A program made the translations under genes and the position numbers. A stretch of DNA of 64,000 nucleotides, taken from contig OY740774.1 in the NCBI GenBank assembly GCA_963513935.1, positions 28,601,949 through 28,665,948 of the forward strand, in the 5' to 3' direction. This DNA comes from Aphrophora alni (Eukaryota; Arthropoda; Insecta; Hemiptera; Aphrophoridae). The notes beneath the pieces are model-generated. The model was not told the origin of the DNA. It did not search any database and worked only from the letters and a program-made list of their open reading frames with translations. Below are positions 1 through 11,738 of the stretch, in pieces (the first letter of the stretch is position 1; every line of letters starts with the position of its first letter).

Positions 1-170
1 GCAACATCACTATTGTTACGCACGTGTTGACTTTTTTTTTTATTAAACTGATTATGGTTTAAATCTATGAGTGTCAGAATTTTTAACAGTTTATGGTTGT
101 TTTAAAATTAATTTCTTGTTTTCATTCTTTTCCTCCAATGCTTAATTGTTATTTATTTCTTTGTATTTTT
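1..170. other. AT-rich sequence, nothing recognised
   Basis: This stretch is AT-rich with T-runs. No reading frame, repeat or RNA gene could be supported before the first family A copy. Confidence 0.5.
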
Positions 171-381
171 CTTCTCGTTTTAAAAGTCACTTCTCGGTCG
201 CCGTCGTCTTAAATAAAAAGTAAAAAAACATAAATTAAAGGTGAGCTCTTGAATATTGTAATAGCGTCAGAGACGAACATAAGAAGAGGTGGCTGAGAGA
301 GACTTAATAGGAAAGGTGAAACAGACTGATCTAACCCAAGATTTCATAAAAAAGATCGCTCGGATGAGTCCACGTTTTTAA
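171..381 (-). repeat. Family A dispersed repeat, copy A1
   Basis: This is the first of twelve copies of a 200-300 bp repeat. Orientation is defined by the poly-A-like end, so this copy is on the minus strand. The end modules match the other copies: a CTCGGTC-type box near 194, an A-rich spacer, then AATAGCGTCAG near 260. Unlike the other copies it diverges after about 350. Read on the plus strand from 295, the frame is open to a stop at 379-381 and includes ERDLIGKVKQTDLTQDFI. The same peptide is seen with conservative changes in other copies. No known protein is recognised in it. Confidence 0.65.
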
Positions 382-1055
382 ATCCTGGTTTTCCGGGAGT
401 CTGATCGTTGGTTAAGTTAAAAATGTCAAATGGTACATATATTTGGTCATGTTATACATCATTTTTAAACGGTTTGATAAGAAGATTTATTCTTTGTAGA
501 AAATGATTTTGAACCACCACCTAAAATGGCATTAACTAAAATGGTTGACCTTATTGTATTAAGATAGGTCAAAAGGAAATAGCTCATCCCCAATTTAGGT
601 TATTTTTATTAGAGTACCTTTTCAGGTAAGAGTGGTTACCTCAATGAATCTTAATTTGAGGTCATGGCTATTCAATGGAAGACATTTACTCACAGTTTTA
701 GAATAGGACATTTTAAAGGTGTTTGTGAGACGTTAAAATACCATCCTCCACAAACAAACAGACCCCATAAACTTGGTTGCATTAAGATAGTTTAAAAAAA
801 TAATAAAGGATTCCTTCTTGTATCTTCATATTCAGTTTTATTTTCATGAATTTTTTGTTGATAATTGCAATTTTTTAACCTGAAATGTTCAAATTAAATG
901 TCAAAATCTTTATTAATTACAAATTTAAATTGTAAAATTAAAGTAGGTGCAAGTCTTTAGGTAATACTGACAGTTTATTGTAGTGTGGATGTTTATAAAC
1001 AAATTCTCGTCTATTACATTAGTTGATCTTTACTTTTATTATTTTAAAAAAAATC
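382..1055. other. Unassigned AT-rich sequence
   Basis: No gene, RNA or repeat was recognised between two family A copies. A slightly less AT-rich patch at 640-790 gives no open frame of note. Confidence 0.4.
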
Positions 1056-1507
1056 CCTTTTTGTTTAAAGGCAAAACCTTCTATGTCATTATCGCTTTAT
1101 ATCTAAAAAAAGAAAAAAAATAGAACGTAAAGTAAAGACTGTTAGCAATCGAATACTTTAATAGCTCAAGGTCGAAAATGGACAAGAGTTGATCAAGAGA
1201 GACCGTGAAATACGAAAGAGAGGGATCTAACTTCAGACTACATGAAAAAAGGCGTGGATCCAGCTAGGTCCCCTCGGAATTACCAAGTCCGTGAGTTCTG
1301 TGAGTATGGGGGTCATTTATAGTGAGTACTATTATCTGTATACAGTAAATTGGCGTCTCCTCACCCAGCTGTGTCAGTGATGAGTCACCTACTAGCTTTA
1401 ACACTGCACTGTTTAACTTTTTTATGGGAGACACAATTTTAATTTTTTTTTCAGCATTGTTAAAATGTTTAGGAAAATATAAGCAAATTGATACCAAACA
1501 CGACACA
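1056..1507 (-). repeat. Family A copy A2 with 5' extension, left arm of inverted pair
   Basis: The family A module occupies about 1056-1345. Its 3' end reads into a T-rich stretch on the plus strand, which is an A-tail on the minus strand. A 5' extension follows at about 1346-1507 and is shared only with copy A3. On the minus strand the extension encodes the short peptide SPIKKLNSAVLKLVGDSSL, followed by QLGEE. A3 has the same peptide with four changes. A2 lacks about 50 bp of glycine/serine-rich coding sequence that A3 keeps. No protein family is recognised. Confidence 0.65.
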
Positions 1508-1610
1508 AATGTATGTAAATAGTACGTAAACATGTAAATAATAAGTATGTGATTATGCAAATAGTAGCTGTGTAAAGAGCTTTCTACTTGCGGCTTTTAC
1601 AAACGGAATA
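1508..1610. other. Spacer between two inverted family A copies
   Basis: About 100 bp of AT-rich sequence separates the 5' ends of copies A2 and A3, which face each other. No terminal inverted repeat of an independent element was seen here. Confidence 0.5.
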
Positions 1611-2040
1611 GTGTCATGTTTGGTATCAATTAGCTTATATTTTCCTAAACATTTTAAATATGCTGAAAAAAATTTACTATTATGTCTCCCATAAAAAAGG
1701 TAAACAGTACAGTGTTAACGCTAGTAGGTGACTCATCACTGAAACAGCTGAGTGAGGAAGGGAGCGACGGGGGGGACGGTTCCGGCCGCTCGCAAGTAGC
1801 CAAGGGTTCAGACGCCAAGTTACTGTATACAGATAATAATGTGGCAATCTCGATGTAACCTAGCTGGATGTACACTTTTCTTCATCTATTCTTTAGTAGA
1901 TCCTTCTCGTTCATCTTTCTTATTTGGCCTTTCTTGATCATATTTTTTTCTCTTCCTACGCTGATGCTATTAGAGGATTCGAGGTCTAAGAGTCTATTCA
2001 CTGCTCTGTTTTTCTTCATTTTTTAAGATCAAGATGTATA
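1611..2040 (+). repeat. Family A copy A3 with 5' extension, right arm of inverted pair
   Basis: The first 45 bp (1611 on) match the complement of 1507 downward almost base for base. An ATG at 1683 opens a 57-codon frame, to about 1856, that includes SPIKKVNSTVLTLVGDSSL followed by a serine/glycine-rich tract (GSDGGDGSGRS). The extension runs straight into the family A module at about 1843, without the usual CTCACTATAGTGAG start. The module then decays toward 2040. The segment at 1740-1850 is far less AT-rich than its surroundings, as expected of once-coding DNA. Confidence 0.65.
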
Positions 2041-2172
2041 AAGAAACATTTTCTCGTAACTCATCAATTAAAAAAAAAAATAAATAAAAATTTTAGTAAA
2101 AAAATTTGGTAAGATTGTAGACGCTTCGTAGATAATTTTCGTTTTGTTATTGCACATCCTTAAAAAAAAAAA

Positions 2173-2175
<3 letters not shown>

Positions 2176-2209
<34 letters not shown>
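2176..2209. repeat. (AT)n microsatellite
   Basis: Uninterrupted AT dinucleotides follow an A-run. Confidence 0.95.
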
Positions 2210-2215
<6 letters not shown>

Positions 2216-5200
2216 ACAACAATAAAAATTGTAGTATTTTCGATGTTAAATTTACATATAGTGGTTAATCATTTGTTAAACACTTAGATATTAAATAATT
2301 GTAATCATTATTCACAAATTGTTCCCGAACACATAAACACACACACAAGCAAATACATTCAAACATTTTGTAACCCACTGGTTACCTAATTTGAAAACAG
2401 TCCACCTGTGGATTAACCACAAATTACAAACGAATTTCAGGGATAATTAGTTTTCAAATGACACGAAGGCTTTTAAACTTATTCGGTTACAACACGTTTT
2501 GGAATATCTTTCCGCAATTTACCTCGATAAACTAATTTTCTGTTATCAATTTGTCCTGATACTGCGTACCTTCAAAACTAAAAAACATTGTAATCACACT
2601 ATTGATGGGCTAGTCACATAACGGTTTCCAAAAAAAGGTAATATCTGAACTTCGGCATTAAATCAAATACTGAAACATTTTTTTCAAAAACCGTATAAAA
2701 GTGTATCATTTGGTAATTTAAACTAGTTGATCTGTTAGCGGTAAATCTACGCCTTTCTTCTTTTCATACGTTCAATAAATCACAAAGATATTTATAGGCC
2801 AAGAAATAAATGTAAATGATACGTTAGCTAATGTAATCATGGACACCGGTTCGCTAGGAAAAATAATAAAAGTTAAATGCTCCATTTGTGGCATGCATCT
2901 GATATTTCAATTACTAATTACCATTCATTAGAACCATAGTAATATTAAATATTATGTTGTACCCATCAATGAGTATTAACGGTGTAACTGCATAACCGAA
3001 TCACTGGTTAAACACAGAAACCTTGATCGCGATTGGTTTGCGATTGCTTGCTTTGATTGAGGTGGCAGTGGTCTAGCTGACGATTATTCCACATGGAGAA
3101 AGAAGTTTTCTAAATTATTATGTCGGGGTATGTTTTCAGGAAATGGCGCTCTCGGATTCTCGGGTCGGAATAAACAATATGTCCCACCGTGGTAGTTATA
3201 ATTATATATAGAAAGTTGTTTCGAAATAAACTATGGGCCTTAAACCACCTTATTACATTCGCGGTTGTGTGGAAATTACTTTTTATAATTAAATAACCTC
3301 CAAATTAGTTTATTTTTTATTAACTAATTAAGAGCTGGTTACATAGAGTGGTTATTGGTCTGAAGGGGATGAGTGATTTATGACTGCAACGGGTAAGGTT
3401 AACCACGTTTTCCTGGCTATGTTGTTAATACGTCCCCTAGTATTAAGTGGTGATGTTTATCCCAACTAGCAAATATCCCCGCAGTTGGAGAAAAAATTAC
3501 TGAAAACTGTTTTAAATGATCATCATTAAAAAATATAAAAAATTGATCGCCCTAGGTGTAAAAAACCATATTCATAAATAACATAACAATTGATATACAT
3601 ATTTGGCCGTTAGAAACACACAAACAAGCATACAAACAAAATGCCTAATGGTTGGGGTTAAAAACAGGATTTGTTTCGTTCACATATGATTGTAAATTCC
3701 AAGAACTGAAACCTTGTTTTTGCAGTAATAACTAACAGTTCGTACCAATTAATATTAGGCAGTCTATTTTTAATGAGTACTATTTTTGTATACATTATTT
3801 ATTTAACAAAAAACTTGAATCGTTATCTATTTGGTATGTAATTATAGCTTGCACCAACTACAGTTTAACAGTTAACCATCGTACAAAATAAACGTGGGAA
3901 TTTCAGCCCCCTCTGAACAGATGTCTAGCGTCTGAAAGTTGGCTTGATTACAGCGCGCTCTAAAGTTTACTTCGGCAACTTTAGCTGAACTTCTTGCGGA
4001 ATGTTCCGCATAGAACTAACTTGACTTCTTCGTTGTATACTAATTTTAGTTAATCGTACAGAACTGACCAATGGTTAAGTAGTCAATACCAATGATGGGT
4101 ATTTTATGTTGATTTTTTCTAGAAAATATTCATTTGAGAATCTTCTGAGTGTAAAAGTGATTGGGAATGATTTCTGTATGTTGCTTGTGCTTTACTGAAT
4201 CCTAAGTCAATCTGAGTGCTGCTCGAATTTACAGAGTTATCAACAAAGTAAAATTCTGACTTCCAATGTTTAGGCCTTTGCGAAATTTCGTTTACATAAC
4301 ATTTTTATTATTATTATTTTAAGACCTGTTTTCTCCATTATATCTACCGCGACTCGAGGAAGACGCGGCTTTAAAAAATCAACATTATTATTTTTAATCT
4401 GCCTAAAATTTTTAAAAAATCTTTATACTAGTAACCGGATTAATGAGAAATCATCTAGTTTCATTAAATTCGAAATTATAACAACTTAAGGAATTATTAA
4501 TGTAATGTAAATAGAAAACTTTTTTTTTTTATTTGTGTATTTGAAACCTTTTCTCCTGGTATCTAATACCCCTAAACTACTGATTTTATACTGTAAACAA
4601 TCTACATTATTACAAACAAACTCTCATTTCGTTGTTTATCCATTGTAATAAATACACATCTTTATTATTGTTACATATTTTAGAGCTGTAACAGATTATT
4701 AAAATCGAGAGTTAAGTTGATCCCTCTTATTCGCGCCTTGTATTTTTTGTATCACACGTGAATACGATATTTGAACATAAATCATAGTATAAAATCAAAT
4801 AACTTTAATTGATCATAATTTATAAATCCTATAAAATTATGATTTCTGTAATATTATATTTTTCAAAGTTAATATCAAATATTTGTGTTTAAATATTTTA
4901 AGTCTGTAGTATAAAAATCAGGAAATGTAAGGGAATTTTTATTTCAAATCGGAAGGACATCCTTTTCGTCTCTGAATTTGCGCCAACCGTCTGCAAACTT
5001 CCTTTGTTAAAACGTGCGTCCAGACCTCAGATCTGTAAATGGATTGCAGTCATCAATAACCGACGTTTATTAGATTTAGGTCCGACAGTATTGGCTATTT
5101 AGTCTGACGATGAAGGTGTATACCTATATTAGCAGCAAGATCGTAGTTGCAATTTATTTAAATCCGTTCTTAAAATTCATAATGGCGGCCGGTAGATACA

Positions 5201-5460
5201 TTTTAGAGTTATAATTCAACAAAAATTACCCAGAGCTATTTCATTATTATTATTGCCGGCAATTCTATTTAAGTTTAAGAAGTATATTTGAAGTTGACTC
5301 TTACATCTTAAACCTAGATGATCCCTTGAAATACTCAAACAATTAAAAAGTTAGTATTTTTACATAGTGGTGGTATTGGTTAAAAACAATCTGATATAAA
5401 CTATGCAAAAAAAAAAATAGGGGGGAAGAATCTTTTAAACTACCTACAATCTATTTATTT
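2210..5460. other. Long AT-rich stretch without recognisable genes
   Basis: No coding region, RNA gene or repeat copy could be supported over 3.2 kb. Minor items are A/T homopolymers near 4520 and a small hairpin GCGGAA-TG-TTCCGC at about 3997-4010. The segment 4980-5110 is somewhat less AT-rich but has no open frame of interest. Confidence 0.45.
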
Positions 5461-5742
5461 TTTCTTGTTGTTTAAAGGCGAAAAACCTCTCGGTCATAAT
5501 CACCTTACAAAAAAGGAAGAAAAGAACATAAAATAAAAAAAAACCACTAGGCGTCTAATATTTTAAATAACGTCTGGCTAGGAAAAGAACAAGAGTTAGT
5601 CAATAAAGATCTGATATGAAAAATAAAACAGAGATATAATTCAAGACTATATGAAAAAGGTGTAAATCCAGCTAGGATACCTCGGGGTTGCCACGCTTGT
5701 ACTATTTTGAGCCCTTGAGGGTCCTATGTATTTATATAGGCC
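5461..5742 (-). repeat. Family A copy A4
   Basis: This is one of the more complete copies. On the minus strand it ends in CGCCTTTAAACAACAAG followed by an A-rich tail (plus-strand T-run near 5450-5465). Just upstream of the 5' end is TATATAAATAC (complement of about 5728-5740). A similar TATA-like sequence sits at the same position in copies A5 and A10. The antisense reading frame is broken by stops and a 1-nt deletion. Confidence 0.75.
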
Positions 5743-5820
5743 TCTTATTATTAACGTTGAGGACATAAACGAGCAGGTTATAAAATAATGGTGTAAAAAT
5801 AGTCTTCCTAACTTAAAATA

Positions 5821-6372
5821 TACAGGATGTTCAAAAAATATTGTGCCATACTTTAAGTGGTGGTTATATGTGTCAAATTAAAAAATAAGTTCCTATATAA
5901 ACATATGTCTGGAAACCCTTCATTTTGTGTTTCTTTGACATAATAATTATAGATTTTGAAATTATTAATATTTCAAGTCGAATTTTGGTTTAGTCTACAT
6001 ATTTTTATGCAACGGTTTGTCAGTATACCAAGAATCAGAACTTTATCTCATTATTTTTCAAAATGGCGACTGTTTACAGTTTTTATAAACTTAATGGTTT
6101 TAGAGATATCCAACAATAAATATTTCAAGCTGTCACCATTTCGACAATTTATAAGATAAAGTTTTGATTCTTGATATACTGATAAAAATGTGTTTAACAA
6201 ATGTCGACTTGAATTTTAATAATTTCAAAAGTTATTATTATTTTTCAAAGAACACAAAATGACCGACAGATGGAAAACAGTATTTTTCCAAATTTATGTT
6301 TATAGGAAGTATTTCTTTATTTTAACCCATTTATAACACTTAAATTTGGCACAACATTCTCTGAGCACTGTA
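5821..6372. mobile_element. Tc1/mariner-type foldback MITE
   Basis: The whole 552 bp element is a long imperfect palindrome centred near 6096. It begins TACAGGATG and ends CACTGTA. The terminal 26-28 bp are inverted repeats, both reaching TTGTGCCA. TA dinucleotides flank both ends (5819-5820 and 6373-6374), the target duplication expected of Tc1/mariner insertion. Inner arms also match, for example the ATACCAAGAATC region near 6026 against GATTCTTGATAT near 6165. No transposase is encoded; the open frame at 5956-6159 lies within the palindrome and is not a gene. Confidence 0.8.
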
Positions 6373-6374
6373 TA

Positions 6375-7399
6375 CGTATTTTGTCAAAATTTACAATTAT
6401 GTTTTTTCAAAATCAATTCCAACAACTTTGCTTAAAATGTATTTACAAAAAGTATGGTTCCTTATAAAAAAAAAAAATTGTTTCAGTTACTTTTATCAGC
6501 CAAAACCCTTAAAAAGATTGTTCAGACCTGTGAATACAAATAGAGTTTCTCAAAAACGGCTTGACCAATTTCGTTCAAATTTTAGGAAATTATGAAGTTA
6601 ATAGTTAAACTAATACTGGAATTGCCAGTAAATAAAATACTGTTTAAAAATTTGATACAAATAAAAAGAACTCGAACCAACGTAAATTAAAACTTCAAAC
6701 AAGTAAATTCTATTTTCCACTTTTCAGCAATGGAAGGAACAAAACATATTTTATATTGCGGAATATTGGAGTTAGAAAGTTGCACTATATTTGTTCACCT
6801 TAAATACAAATCCAACACACAATGTACAATCAACTCTGTGCACGAAACAACAACTTTTCACCAAAGGGAAAAGTAACAATAGACGTGGTAATCAATTGGC
6901 GAACCACAATAGAAAGTTCAGCCGGTATTGGGAGCTTAGTGTCTCTTCGGTGGCAGACATCCCTAATCTGCTCATAGCCGGTCTAATACCTTCCAAACGT
7001 AAATAAATTTATTTTTAACGCTATACTGTCGGCATGTGCTCAAAGAATGAGTTCTTTTTTACCCCTACCATTCTGCATTTCATCTGCATGTCTGTTACAC
7101 CTTTGTACAGTTACGGGCGTGAACCATTCTATGAAATTCAAGACTTTTTTGTACCTAAGCAGATTAATCTACGTGAAATGTTTATTTCTTATATTTCCCC
7201 TTTTATAATGACTGTCAGTCAAACCAATTACTGTTTGGTAACAAGGTTTGGATGTGGGAGTTCTTGACGTGATAGGACGGCCTCTAAAGTCAATTTATTA
7301 CGGTTTGAACGAGGCATAAAAAAAAAACGTTTACATTGAAAAATTTATCTTTTTTCAAACGTTTCTACTTAAAATTTTTACTTGACCAAAAAAACAAGT
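6375..7399. other. Unassigned sequence
   Basis: Short open frames at 6791-7006 and 7034-7267 have no recognisable domains or splice context and are probably chance. The patch at 6530-6600 resembles other decayed pieces in the window with phrasing such as CAAAAACGGCTTGACC, suggesting a very old repeat. Confidence 0.35.
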
Positions 7400-7985
7400 T
7401 AATAGAAGCCATCTTGTTACTAATCAGCCCAATCATACAAATTAATACAAGCAGATAATTTAAATTTAATACCCAAAATATGGCTTCTTTAGTCTTGTAG
7501 GAAATATTGAATTGTATTGATATATCTTGGGGTCTTATCCAATAGGGCAAGATTATTTAAAACGGTTGTTACACAGGATTTCTGAAACTCACAACTGTGT
7601 ATGTCACTAGTTTCTTGACGTTAGCCCTAATAAGCCTCGTAAATGTGTAAAATTAAAAAGTTTCTACTCGCTTTGCTAACGTCAGCGTCTTGGACCTGTC
7701 GCACGTCATATAATTAGACCTACATGAATATCACAATTTTTTGGGAGGTCAGAGTTCAAAGTTAATTTTTGACAATAACTTTGACATCGTAGAGATGTGG
7801 GATTGGTACCAATAAATACAGAATTGGAATCTGCAACTTTTGATTTATTTTGGTGTGTTATGAGTTGAATGACACACAAAATAAGATTAAAAAAAAGAAA
7901 GTTAAATCCCCGCCATTTTGACATTTTCAATTCGGTTTTCCTAAATTTCACGAGCGTTTTATACGAGTACTTTATACCCTATACC
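7400..7985 (+). repeat. Family C dispersed repeat, copy C1 (3'-truncated)
   Basis: C1 shares ordered landmarks with C2, C3 and C5: a CCAATCATACA/CATCATACA block, TTGTAGGAAATATT, a ctCGCTtyGCT motif near 7665, CAATAACTT, and CCATTTTGACATTTTCAATTC near 7913. It stops after TATACCCTATACC near 7982, lacking the last ~140 bp seen in C2, and is followed directly by C2. No protein could be reconstructed. Confidence 0.7.
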
Positions 7986-8017
7986 AAATATAAAGATAAT
8001 TTTTGTAGATATAGCTA

Positions 8018-9110
8018 ACCTGCACTAGTTGTGTTGCCGAAGCTATATAATCAATATATAATCCACGCATGTAAAATAAAATAAATTTATTATTGACAAT
8101 CTAGAAAAAGTGTCTGTCAGCCTTGTAGCTGGTAACTTGACAGGTTGACAAACTTGTTAAAACATCGAAGGATACTCAATCATCTGTATTCATCAGATAC
8201 TTCGTTTTTGTTATTAATTATCATTATCTCATAACACAAATATAATCTGAAGTGTGTAAAGTTTTATATTAGTTGGAAAATATGAAATGATCCGTATTCA
8301 TCAGTTATTAGGTTAGATTTACTCGTTTTGATTACAGAAACTATATATTATTGACGCTTGTTTACAATATCAATTAGAGCGGTGTTACAATTAATTGAAA
8401 AATGTTTTATACATGTTGATGGACGTCATCACGCTACTAACCGAGCCTCATCATACAATGTAATACAAGCAAATCTTCTAAGTGTAATGCCCATAAATAG
8501 TTTTTTGACCTTGTAGGAAATATTATATTGTTTTGGTAGAGTAAGGAGACCTAGTTTTTTAAATATGTAATTGTGCTATCACTACTTTCCTAACTTAACA
8601 GGCTTCGTATGTTTATATTAAAAAAAGTCCACTCGCTTCGCTCGGGTCAGTGGTCCGCCCTAATAAGCTTTACTTCTACAGGATCTTTTAACAATACGAA
8701 TATCATATTTTCTTTTGAGGTTAGGGTTTGAAATTACGTTTTTGTCAATAACTTCACTATTTGTAGTGCTTGTGGGGTTAATACCATTATATGCAAAATT
8801 GAAATGTGATAATTTTTATCCAATTTAGTGTGTTACAAGTTGAATAACACGTGAGATATGAACGGGAAAAAAATCGTTTAAAATGGCTATCATTTTGACA
8901 TTTTCAATTCTGTTGTTTTGAATTTCATGAATGTTTGTTGCCGGTATCTTGCTTACGCACAGAGAACAACGACATCGGATGTATGTAGAAACTTATTTTT
9001 TCGGTTTTCTTAGGCCATGAAACGTGAATATCAGCAAAAAAACGGAGGTAGAAATTTTTGCGATCACCCAATACTTCGTTTTGTGAGTAATTTACTCGTT
9101 CATAACTTTT
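8018..9110 (+). repeat. Family C copy C2, long and well preserved
   Basis: C2 aligns over about 1.1 kb with copy C5 at 55237-56366, from TAGTTGTGTTGCCGAAG to the CAATACTTCG end motif. By eye the match is high in the first 400 bp (for example GTCTGTCAGCCTTGTAGCTG in both). All frames carry stops, so it is probably a non-autonomous or decayed element. It sits in direct orientation next to C1. No terminal inverted repeats or target duplication were found. Confidence 0.8.
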
Positions 9111-9842
9111 AAGATTTTTGAATTTATATGAATTAAAACTTTTTTTTAGTTTTAATAGGTTATAATATCAAATAAATTATTATTTATATAACAGTTACAC
9201 TGTTTTATTTGGGTCCCTAGATAAAACCACGTTCCTTTATAAATTCACGCGCGTCTTTCCGTGTGTCTGTTATATTAAGGATAGCCGAGATAGGTATAAA
9301 AATACTCATTCTAAGTAACGTAGATCGTAATAAAACTTCATCATTAACATAACCAAAAAAAGAGTCATTTTAAGTAATAAACTATTCAAGATCACGGAAT
9401 GCAGATTAAACACAACTTAAGCTTTATTTAAAACAAAGCATAACGATGACGTCACGGGAAACATATTCCGCTCAATTAATTGGCTTGACATCACGTTTCC
9501 GTGTCGACTTTCACGGGGTACGGCTATTATTGGTTTGACCATGAATTCACTCCGTGGTATATATGTTTCAAGTTTGCATATATTTCGCAAAGTGATGTCA
9601 TTCCTTACACGACCTTTGTATTTATACCTGCGGCTTCGTCGTTATTGCACAGGTCATTTAAGTGGAAGTATGTAGCTGTAATTGATTTTTAGATATCAGA
9701 CTCGACGGTTATTTGAATTCCTTTCAAATGTGATCACTTTTTAGTTTATGAACAATATAAAGCACACTGGAGAAGTGTAGAGTGAAAACTGTTAATGATA
9801 ATGTCAGACACACAACATCAATGAGCTTTGTGGTTAATAACA
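9111..9842. other. Unassigned sequence between repeat C2 and a hairpin element
   Basis: The open frame at 9501-9692 starts within an unremarkable region and has no recognised motif. Nothing else is supported. Confidence 0.35.
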
Positions 9843-10087
9843 ATATGAAAGAAGTGATTCCCAAACCACAAATAAAACACTAACACAATTAACGGTAGAA
9901 AGTTTAATAAGCCCTTATGTACATTTTGGTAACATATCTACAATCCTCGGAGGGATATAAACGAATACTGGTAATTCCTCCGAGGATAGTAGCTATGTTA
10001 CCGAAATGTACTTAAGGGTTTATTAAACTTTCTAGCGTTTATTGTGTTAGTGTTTTGTTTGTGGTTTGGGGATAATTTCTTTCATAT
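9843..10087. mobile_element. 245 bp hairpin (foldback) element
   Basis: Two 114 bp arms (9843-9956 and 9974-10087) are inverted copies at roughly 90% identity by eye, with a 17 bp loop. Landmarks are CACTAACACAATT in the left arm against TTGTGTTAGTG in the right, and AATCCTCGGAGGGAT against ATTCCTCCGAGGAT at the loop. Transcription would give a long near-perfect stem. It is most likely a MITE or snapback element. No clear target duplication was found beyond the CATATT-like ends. Confidence 0.8.
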
Positions 10088-10394
10088 AATTTCAGACTTC
10101 AAACAAAGAGAAGAAAAATGGAGATCTCCATTGTACCTGATATGCCATCCATTGGTTGATATGATTAGATGTCATCGATTGATGGACAAGTAACAACGGA
10201 ATGAGAGTTCCCTTCCTCTTCTAAAACATCAGGAAGATGGGATGAGAATCCTTTCTGGAGTAGGAATGGAAAGTGATAAAAAAGTGATTTTGATAGCATT
10301 GTACAACCTAATAATGATTTCGATTGTATTTTTGTGCAAATAATTATTTTTCATTCAATCCGGCCTATTAAAGATTACGTTGACATAACCTGAA

Positions 10395-10790
10395 ATTTTT
10401 CTTCTGTCACAACTTGTTCCTCTGGCTTCTTATCTACTTTTTACTATTCCGAATGAAATAACTGTTTTTTCCCCCCTTTCAGTGTTCTTTGCAGTCGGAA
10501 CCGTTACCTGTGCTACTGTCCTCCTGAACCAGTCCGTTTCCACTTCTCCTACTCTGACTTCTTTTAAACTCTGTATCCTCTTCCTTTACACACGGTATTT
10601 GTACGGTATTTTTTCAGTAGTACAGAATTTTCTTTGTTAGTCTGTTTAAGTCCGAGGTGTCCATAGCTGCGTGTCAGTCTTTTAATTCTAATTGTCTTTC
10701 CTATATTTTCGTCCTCTCGTGGATTTACTTGTTGCTTCTTAGTCTGTATGTATGTCACTTTTCTCGGGCCGAGGGTTTTTCTCACAAACT
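10395..10790 (-). pseudogene. Possible LINE C-terminal remnant
   Basis: A minus-strand frame from 10785 contains EDENIGKTIRIKRLTRSYGH. This resembles the 'RRLxWYGHLxRM' segment after the reverse transcriptase domain of many LINE proteins. It is followed by NTVCKGRGYRV, and after frame changes by EVRVGEVETDWFRR. It is about 70 codons plus broken extensions. The catalytic RT domain is not visible. The assignment rests only on this motif and the general basic character, so it could be chance. Confidence 0.35.
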
Positions 10791-11159
10791 TGCGTTATTT
10801 TTTTCAATCTGTCACATTTTTCTTGCAATATAAGTATATTTCAGCGTGACTACAGTGATTGAATTTTGATTATGTGAGAACGATTTTGATTTGTAGACTT
10901 TCTGTCACAGCATGAATGTTGTTTCCAGTTTGTTAGCCCTCTCTTCCACTGCTAGTCTTTCATTGTTGTTCGGAGTTATTATATTTCATAGATATTTAAA
11001 GCTTTGTACTTTTCAGATTTTCACTCACTTGATATTTATCGTCTGTTCTTTGCTCATTTTGTCCATCGTCATATATTCTGGTTTTTCGAGTGAGATATGT
11101 AGATCTGTTTTTAGCTCTTCCTTGACCTTTTCTAGTTATTTTGATGTTTCAAAATCTTT
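10791..11159. other. Unassigned T-rich sequence
   Basis: The 95-codon frame at 10912-11199 is serine- and leucine-rich because the strand is pyrimidine-rich, and it runs into repeat A5. It is not supported as a gene. Confidence 0.4.
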
Positions 11160-11455
11160 CTCTATAAAGGAAAGACCATCGCGGTCATTATCGCCTTAAC
11201 GAAAACAAAGCTCCTCAGTACAAGAATATATATTTTTTCAAATTGAAAAGATAAGGACATATATCTCTCAACCCTTGAATAGTTTAATAGCGTCAGGGAT
11301 GCCGGAGAGGGATAGTTTAGTTGGTCACGAGGTAAAGATGAAAGAATAGGATCATACAAGACTAGATGACGAAAAATTTAGATCCAACTAGATACCTCAA
11401 GAATGCCACACTCAATCTCAGTATGAGTGAGTCCCTGAGGTGTTCATTTAAGTGT
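11160..11455 (-). repeat. Family A copy A5
   Basis: Landmarks are CGGTCATTATCGCCTTA near 11183, AATAGCGTCAGGG near 11286, a degraded GATCCAACTAG box near 11382 and CAGTATGAGTGAG near 11420. A TATAAATACAC sequence (minus strand, about 11450-11462) lies just upstream of the element's 5' end, as in A4 and A10. Confidence 0.7.
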
Positions 11456-11738
11456 ATTTATATTGAAGTGGTAATTTAATATTACAAAGAGTATAAGATA
11501 TATAACGGATAGTTTCTGAAGATAAGGGAAATGACAGAACTCACGGGAAGCCTATCTTACTGAACACGTTTTATATTTCATGTCTGCGGATCTTTCTTCA
11601 CTTATAGCTTATCACATTTAACCCCGTCGAACCAACCAGGGAACCAGCTTTGACGAATAATTTATAATTTTAATAATATATAAACATCTAGAACGCCACA
11701 CTTCTACATTTTGACTTCTTCGTTAGGATTCTAGACTC

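Noticed and set aside
10912..11199. 95-codon serine/leucine-rich frame as a secreted protein
   Set aside because: Composition follows the pyrimidine-rich strand and the frame ends inside repeat A5.
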